Shown one piece after another: positions 5,156 to 8,350 of a DNA stretch of 8,350 bases. The translations under genes and the position numbers were made by a program. The DNA is from an uncultured Erysipelotrichaceae bacterium (GTDB taxonomy: Bacteria; Bacillota_I; Bacilli_A; RF39; UBA660): NCBI GenBank assembly GCA_902797415.1, contig CADBSQ010000030.1:1-8350 (forward strand), in the 5' to 3' direction. The notes below the pieces were generated by a model. The model was not told the DNA's origin. It searched no databases and was given only the letters and a program-made list of their open reading frames with translations. Position 1 is the stretch's first letter; each line of letters begins with the position of its first letter.

Positions 5156-5806
5156 ATGGATAACAATGCAAAAAAAACTTATTATACTAGTTTTAGTACT
5201 CAGCAGCTTTTAGGTGCTAAAGAGATTCTTAAAAGTATGCCCATGCTTTACAATAGGGTATATTTTTCAAGTAAGTATGCTAACGTACTGTACGATAATA
5301 CTAGCGAAGAATTTTTTGAGAATGTTTCTTTATTAGCACCTAGTAGTGATTTAAACTCACTAAGACAAATTATTAAAACGAACTTTTTATATATATATGA
5401 ATGGGATTCCATTAATTTTACTGATAATTCAGAAGACTATGGTTTTTCTTTTATCGCTGGTAAAATTAAATTTATAGTTATGCCTTTTGATGAAATTGAA
5501 GACGGATATAAGGTATATAGCTATGATGCAGTTACTGGAAATTGTCTTGAAACTACACTAAAAACCGATAAAAAAGTGTTCTTTAATACTATAATTAATG
5601 ACAATGGTGAAATAGTTAAGACATGCGATTTTAATATAGAATATATGAATGAGAAAAATACTAAGCATTTTATTGCTCAAAAAAAGGCAAATCTTGCCGT
5701 AGTTGAGTCTAATAGTGGTTTTGTAAAACATAATATCTTAATACTCGTAATTGTTTTATTTCTTTGTGTTTGTTCAGTAATCATAGCTAGCAAAATGGTT
5801 AATTAA
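5156..5806 (+). CDS. Unrecognised tail-anchored membrane protein
   Basis: This 216-residue protein matches no family I recognise. It has no signal peptide. A mixed soluble region (1-190) contains acidic and aromatic stretches such as YIYEWDSINFTDNSEDYGFSF (79-99). A single C-terminal hydrophobic helix (about 193-211, ILILVIVLFLCVCSVIIAS) leaves only a five-residue tail. The expected topology is a cytoplasmic domain tethered by a C-terminal anchor, which is uncommon in bacteria. Three cysteines occur (130, 157 and a pair in the helix region), with no metal-site pattern. AGGAG at 5140-5144 is 11 bases from ATG and a good promoter lies just upstream, so the gene is monocistronic. It converges on the ZIP gene with a 4-base overlap of stop codons. 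Real coding status is supported by the promoter, ribosome binding site and length. Confidence 0.8.
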   Translation: MDNNAKKTYYTSFSTQQLLGAKEILKSMPMLYNRVYFSSKYANVLYDNTSEEFFENVSLLAPSSDLNSLRQIIKTNFLYIYEWDSINFTDNSEDYGFSFIAGKIKFIVMPFDEIEDGYKVYSYDAVTGNCLETTLKTDKKVFFNTIINDNGEIVKTCDFNIEYMNEKNTKHFIAQKKANLAVVESNSGFVKHNILILVIVLFLCVCSVIIASKMVN

Positions 5807-6540
5807 ATCAAATCAAGAATCATCATTAATGTAAAACCTAGTAGTGTAATAATTGCTAATAGGTTTTTTTTATCACTTTTTAAAGCTTCTGGTATTAATT
5901 CTGATACTGTTACAAAAATCATTGCCCCGGCAGCAAAGGAAAGAGCAAACGGTAAAATAAACTTAATTTTTAAAACCAAAATCGCTCCTAGAAAACTAAA
6001 TACTGGTTCGACTATTGCACTTATTTGACCGTAGAAAAAGGATTTTTTTAAACTTTTTCCTTCTCTTCTCATTGGTAATGATATCAAAGCACCTTCAGGA
6101 AAGTTTTGAATTGCTATGCCAATTGTTAACATGATAGCAGGAGTAAGATTAGAATGAACCAAAGAACCAAAGGCAATACCTATTGCTAATCCTTCAGGTA
6201 TGTTATGAATTGTAATCGCTGTAAAAAGCATAAACAATCTTTTGTTTTCATTAGTCATTTTCCTACTAAAAAGGATATCCGTTAAATATAAAAACAATCC
6301 ACCAAATAAAAAACCAAATATTAAATTTAATTTACTTAAATGCAAAGTACTAATGTTATCAATAGCGGGTTTTAACAGTGAAAAAAAGGATGCACTAAGC
6401 ATTATGCCTGCAGCTAATGCAAGAGATATATTCAAAAAATCTTTATTTATTTTTTTAAATAAAAACACTGTACTTGCACCAATTAAAGTAACAAAATATG
6501 TAAATAAACCAGCATAAAAAGCTATTAACGCTATATTCAA
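5803..6540 (-). CDS. ZIP family divalent metal transporter
   Basis: This 245-residue inner-membrane protein has about eight helices and probably imports zinc or another divalent metal, as in bacterial ZIPB/ZupT-like proteins. The two signature helices are clear: HNIPEGLAIGIAFG (112-125), with His112, Asn113 and Glu116, and AIQNFPEGALISLPMRREG (143-161), with Gln145, Asn146 and Glu149. Glu178 in GQISAIVEPV is the further conserved acidic residue. The short loop between helices 3 and 4 lacks a His-rich segment. The start is TTG at 6540-6538, supported by AGGTGAT (6552-6546) 5 bases upstream. That ribosome binding site lies inside a strong hairpin (6539-6580). The gene follows bofA by 46 bases. 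Its last 70 bases contain a terminator for the convergent gene. Metal specificity cannot be read from the sequence. Confidence 0.93.
   Translation of the reverse strand: MNIALIAFYAGLFTYFVTLIGASTVFLFKKINKDFLNISLALAAGIMLSASFFSLLKPAIDNISTLHLSKLNLIFGFLFGGLFLYLTDILFSRKMTNENKRLFMLFTAITIHNIPEGLAIGIAFGSLVHSNLTPAIMLTIGIAIQNFPEGALISLPMRREGKSLKKSFFYGQISAIVEPVFSFLGAILVLKIKFILPFALSFAAGAMIFVTVSELIPEALKSDKKNLLAIITLLGFTLMMILDLI
5833..5871 (+). terminator. Rightward terminator embedded in the 3' end of the ZIP gene
   Basis: AAAACCTA (5833-5840) pairs with TAGGTTTT (5860-5867) across a 19-base loop, followed by T to 5871 (eight T from 5864). It lies 27 bases after the stop of the tail-anchored protein gene, in the right orientation to end its transcript. 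It is inside the coding sequence of the ZIP gene on the other strand. The long loop lowers confidence. Confidence 0.55.
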
Positions 6541-6581
6541 AAAAAATCACCTACAATATCTTATGTAGATGATTTTTTTTT
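6539..6581. terminator. Bidirectional terminator-like hairpin that contains the ZIP ribosome binding site
   Basis: AAAAAATCACCTACA (6541-6555) pairs with TGTAGATGATTTTTT (6564-6578) with a single C-A mismatch and an 8-base loop; two further A-T pairs extend it to 6539/6580. Read leftward, the order is stem, AGGTGA in the 3' arm, a run of eight T, with the TTG start of the ZIP gene sharing the last T. It therefore looks like an intrinsic terminator after bofA and at the same time masks the ZIP ribosome binding site. Confidence 0.75.
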
Positions 6582-6582
6582 G

Positions 6583-6610
6583 TTTATCACAAAAGAACAT
6601 ATACAATCAA
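6583..6610 (-). promoter_or_regulatory. Weak candidate promoter for the ZIP gene
   Basis: On the minus strand TTGATT (6610-6605), 16 bases, then GATAAA (6588-6583) preceded by TGT. It overlaps the bofA stop codon. Transcription would begin near 6576, so the ZIP leader would consist of the hairpin itself. The hexamers are only partial matches. Confidence 0.3.
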
Positions 6611-6835
6611 AAGAAGTATGACTGCGGGTACACCAAATATTCCAACAAAAAGCGATGTAAAAAAGTTAATTGGAATGTATATGTTGTAACCTGCACCAAA
6701 ATAATTAATAATTAATAATATAATATATCCCAAAAATGCGTTTAATAATGCCTTAATTATTATATTAAACGGTAATTTTAGAAGTTTTAATACTAAAGCT
6801 AAAACAATTATAATTATTAAAATATTTAAATACAT
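6587..6835 (-). CDS. bofA: BofA family protein, inhibitor of pro-sigma-K processing
   Basis: This 82-residue membrane protein resembles Bacillus BofA along its length. In sporulating bacteria BofA sits in the mother-cell membrane around the forespore and holds the intramembrane protease SpoIVFB inactive until a forespore signal arrives, delaying activation of sigma-K. The match is clearest at NYFGAGYNIYIPINFFT (44-60) and GIFGVPAVI (65-73). Asn44, Asn57 and Thr60 fall at the spacing (13 and 3) of three residues that I recall as important for inhibition in the Bacillus subtilis protein (Asn48, Asn61, Thr64). AAAGGAGA, within the last codons of yidD, precedes ATG by 5 bases. The ATG starts one base after the yidD stop, so the two are co-transcribed. 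SpoIVFA and SpoIVFB are not in this window. Confidence 0.85.
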   Translation of the reverse strand: MYLNILIIIIVLALVLKLLKLPFNIIIKALLNAFLGYIILLIINYFGAGYNIYIPINFFTSLFVGIFGVPAVILLLIVYVLL

Positions 6836-6836
6836 T

Positions 6837-7055
6837 TTACTCTCCTTTCTTTATAACAGGATCATAACCACTTTTACCAAAAGGGTTACATCTTAGTACT
6901 CTTTTTATACCAAGAAAGACTCCTTTAATAGAGCCATACTCATCTATAGCATCAATCATATAGTTTGAACAGCTTGGATAGAATCTACAGTAGCTGTGTG
7001 AATGTAGGGGAGTTTTTTGATAAAGATTAATTAAACAAATAATTATTTTTTTCAT
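6837..7055 (-). CDS. yidD: Membrane protein insertion efficiency factor YidD
   Basis: This is a 72-residue protein of the YidD family, small membrane-associated factors that assist insertion and folding of membrane proteins by YidC. The family core is complete: HSYCRFYPSCSNYMIDAIDE (19-38, with three cysteines, counting the one in LRCNPF below), a Tyr-Gly and Lys-Gly segment, and RVLRCNPFGKSGYDPV (52-67). An upstream in-frame extension to 7202 is possible, but ATG at 7055 gives the normal family length and has AGGAGA (7071-7066) 10 bases upstream. It is first in the leftward set yidD-bofA-ZIP and is divergent from the carboxypeptidase gene, sharing a symmetric promoter region. In many bacteria yidD lies by rnpA and yidC; here it does not. 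Confidence 0.95.
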   Translation of the reverse strand: MKKIIICLINLYQKTPLHSHSYCRFYPSCSNYMIDAIDEYGSIKGVFLGIKRVLRCNPFGKSGYDPVIKKGE

Positions 7056-7077
7056 ATTATATGATTCTCCTAAAAAA

Positions 7078-7106
7078 ATTGTATCATATTTTTTATAAAA
7101 TACAAA
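7078..7106. promoter_or_regulatory. Symmetric overlapping divergent promoters (yidD and carboxypeptidase)
   Basis: Leftward: TTGTAT (7105-7100), 16 bases, TACAAT (7083-7078) with TGA before it, making an extended -10. Rightward: TTGTAT (7079-7084), 16 bases, TACAAA (7101-7106). The same two half-sites serve as -35 on one strand and -10 on the other, so the two promoters occupy the same DNA. Leftward transcription would start near 7071, right at the yidD ribosome binding site; rightward near 7113. Confidence 0.5.
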
Positions 7107-7128
7107 TATCTTTTTAGTAGGTGAGTTT

Positions 7129-8268
7129 ATGAAAAAAATGTTTCTAACCATAATACTATCATTTTTACTAATTAGTAAAGTTAACGCTGATGAGTTAATC
7201 AAAGCTAGATCAGGTATACTTATAGAAAAAGATACCGGTAAAGTCTTGTATGAACTTAATGCAGATGAAGCTCTACCTCCTGCATCAATGACTAAAATGA
7301 TGACTTTGCTTTTGACTATGGATGCGGTAGAGAATAAAAGTATAAAACTAAATGATAAAGTTATTGTAAGTAAAGATGCTTCTTCTATGGGAGGTAGTCA
7401 AGTGTATTTAGCAGAAAATGAGGAATACAAATTAGATGACATAATTAGGTCTGTCACGATTGCAAGTGCCAATGATGGGGCAGTAGTATTAGCTGAAGCA
7501 ATTGGAGGAACTACAGAAAATTTTGTAAAAATGATGAATGAAAAAGCAACAGAATTAAACCTTAAAAATACACATTTTACAAATGTTTATGGACTAGATG
7601 ATAAGGACCATAAATCAAGTGCTAGAGACATGGCAAAAATCGCCCAAGAATTATTAAATTATCCATTAATATTGAAATATTCAAGTACATACGAAAGTCA
7701 TCTAAAAAGAAATGATGGAACAAGCCTTTGGATGGTTAACACCAATAAACTAATTAGATATTATGATGGTGTAGACGGGTTAAAAACTGGCTATACAAAA
7801 GAAGCAGGATACTGCCTAACAGCAACAGGAGAATGGAATAACATGAGATTAATTAGTGTCATTATGAATGATGAAACTAAAGAAGATAGAAATAAAGATA
7901 CGATTGCACTTTTAAATTATGGAAGAAGAAACTATAAAATAAAGAAAATAATTGATAAAAACAAAAGTTTAGGTAACGTAAAAATAGATTTAGGAGAAAA
8001 AGAAACTTCAAATGCATATGTTAAAGATAATATAAGTATTTTATTAAAATCCAATCAAACAGAAAAAACTTACAATTATAAAGTCAAGCTTTTTAGATTA
8101 AAAGCTCCTGTTAGAAAAAACAGTGTAGCAGGAGACATTACAATCTATCAAAATAATAAAATATATAAGCATGAAAAACTTTTCATAAAAGAAAAAGTTA
8201 ATAAAATTCCATATAAAAAAACTTTATATAAAATTATTAAAACCGTTATAAGTGGTACAGTTCCTTAA
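7129..8268 (+). CDS. Serine-type D-Ala-D-Ala carboxypeptidase (penicillin-binding protein, S11 family, DacF/DacA type)
   Basis: It removes the terminal D-Ala from peptidoglycan stem peptides outside the membrane, limiting cross-linking. The 379-residue protein has a signal peptide at 1-20 (VNA-DE). The catalytic motifs are in order: SMTK (Ser53, Lys56), SAN (113-115) and KTG (219-221). The catalytic domain ends near 270. It is followed by a beta-rich C-terminal domain (about 275-350) and a Lys-rich amphipathic end (361-379) that probably associates with the membrane, as in other low-molecular-weight PBPs. AGGTGA at 7119-7124 is 4 bases from ATG. The gene has its own divergent promoter and a terminator at 8265-8299, so it is monocistronic. 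Whether it acts in vegetative growth or, like DacF/DacB, in spore cortex synthesis is not decided by the sequence; nearby bofA makes the latter worth considering. Confidence 0.95.
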   Translation: MKKMFLTIILSFLLISKVNADELIKARSGILIEKDTGKVLYELNADEALPPASMTKMMTLLLTMDAVENKSIKLNDKVIVSKDASSMGGSQVYLAENEEYKLDDIIRSVTIASANDGAVVLAEAIGGTTENFVKMMNEKATELNLKNTHFTNVYGLDDKDHKSSARDMAKIAQELLNYPLILKYSSTYESHLKRNDGTSLWMVNTNKLIRYYDGVDGLKTGYTKEAGYCLTATGEWNNMRLISVIMNDETKEDRNKDTIALLNYGRRNYKIKKIIDKNKSLGNVKIDLGEKETSNAYVKDNISILLKSNQTEKTYNYKVKLFRLKAPVRKNSVAGDITIYQNNKIYKHEKLFIKEKVNKIPYKKTLYKIIKTVISGTVP

Positions 8269-8299
8269 AAAATAGTATATTTGATACTATTTATTTTTT
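8265..8299 (+). terminator. Intrinsic terminator of the carboxypeptidase gene
   Basis: AAATAGTAT (8270-8278) and ATACTATTT (8284-8292) form a 9-bp stem with a 5-base loop, followed by A and six T (8294-8299). It begins directly after the stop codon. Confidence 0.85.
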
Positions 8300-8318
8300 G
8301 TAATTTTTTGTAAAATTA

Positions 8319-8347
8319 TTGCTTTAATAATTAATTTATTGTATTAT
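8319..8347 (+). promoter_or_regulatory. Candidate promoter of a gene beyond the window
   Basis: TTGCTT (8319-8324) and TATTAT (8342-8347) with 17-base spacing lie in the last 50 bases, after the terminator. The DNA is so AT-rich here that a chance match is quite possible. Confidence 0.3.
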
Positions 8348-8350
8348 ATT

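Noticed and set aside
6242..6517. 91-codon open frame on the plus strand
   Set aside because: Opposite the ZIP transporter, which is clearly coding; composition reflects the complement of membrane-helix codons.
7056..7202. N-terminal extension of YidD by 49 residues
   Set aside because: It would run across the divergent promoters and into the carboxypeptidase gene, lacks a ribosome binding site, and exceeds the family length; ATG at 7055 has AGGAGA upstream.
1..8350. CRISPR array, tRNA, rRNA, insertion sequence or attachment site
   Set aside because: No regularly spaced repeats, cloverleaf sequences, transposase or integrase motifs, or flanking direct repeats were seen.

Overview
The window is very AT-rich DNA from a low-GC Gram-positive bacterium (Bacillota). 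It uses the standard stop codons (TGA as stop, TGG for Trp), strong AGGAGG/AGGTGA-type ribosome binding sites, and GTG and TTG as well as ATG starts. Several genes are typical of gut-associated Bacilli or Clostridia lineages: a thioester/SpaA adhesin with its own sortase, lipoproteins, and two sporulation-linked genes (a YjcZ-like small protein and BofA). The species cannot be named from the sequence alone. No mobile element, CRISPR array, tRNA or rRNA was seen.

Layout. (1) Positions 1-130 hold a GC-richer, hairpin-dense segment, which may be the 3' part of a structured RNA or a 28-codon ORF, ending in a strong bidirectional terminator. (2) A YjcZ-like gene reads leftward, with a sequence resembling a sigma-K promoter. 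(3) A rightward run of five tightly packed genes follows: thioester/SpaA surface protein, class D-like sortase with a lipobox, methionyl-tRNA formyltransferase (fmt), an unrecognised lipoprotein, and an AI-2E family permease. Three of the four junctions are overlaps or near-overlaps, and no clear terminator lies inside the run, so it is probably one operon. It ends in a hairpin with a GAAA loop. (4) The 365-base gap at 4791-5155 is not empty. It holds two oppositely oriented terminators, a leftward 32-codon hydrophobic ORF with its own extended -10 promoter, an opposing hairpin-terminated RNA candidate overlapping the 3' end of that ORF, and the rightward promoter of the next gene. (5) An unrecognised 216-residue tail-anchored protein reads rightward and converges on the next operon. 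(6) A leftward set yidD - bofA - ZIP metal transporter follows. A terminator-like hairpin before the ZIP gene contains that gene's Shine-Dalgarno sequence. (7) A D,D-carboxypeptidase of the DacF/DacA type reads rightward from a divergent promoter shared with yidD, and is followed by its own terminator.

How the parts fit. Most genes act at the cell envelope: sortase-dependent display of an adhesin, membrane-protein insertion (YidD), peptidoglycan trimming (the carboxypeptidase), metal transport and permeation. YjcZ and BofA suggest the organism forms spores or descends from spore formers. In BofA the three polar residues I recall as important for SpoIVFB inhibition are conserved with exact spacing. 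The candidates most likely to be undescribed are the small hydrophobic ORF with an opposing RNA (arranged like a type I toxin-antitoxin module), the lipobox-bearing sortase with Lys at the usual Arg position, the ribosome binding site buried in a terminator hairpin before the ZIP gene, and the tail-anchored protein.
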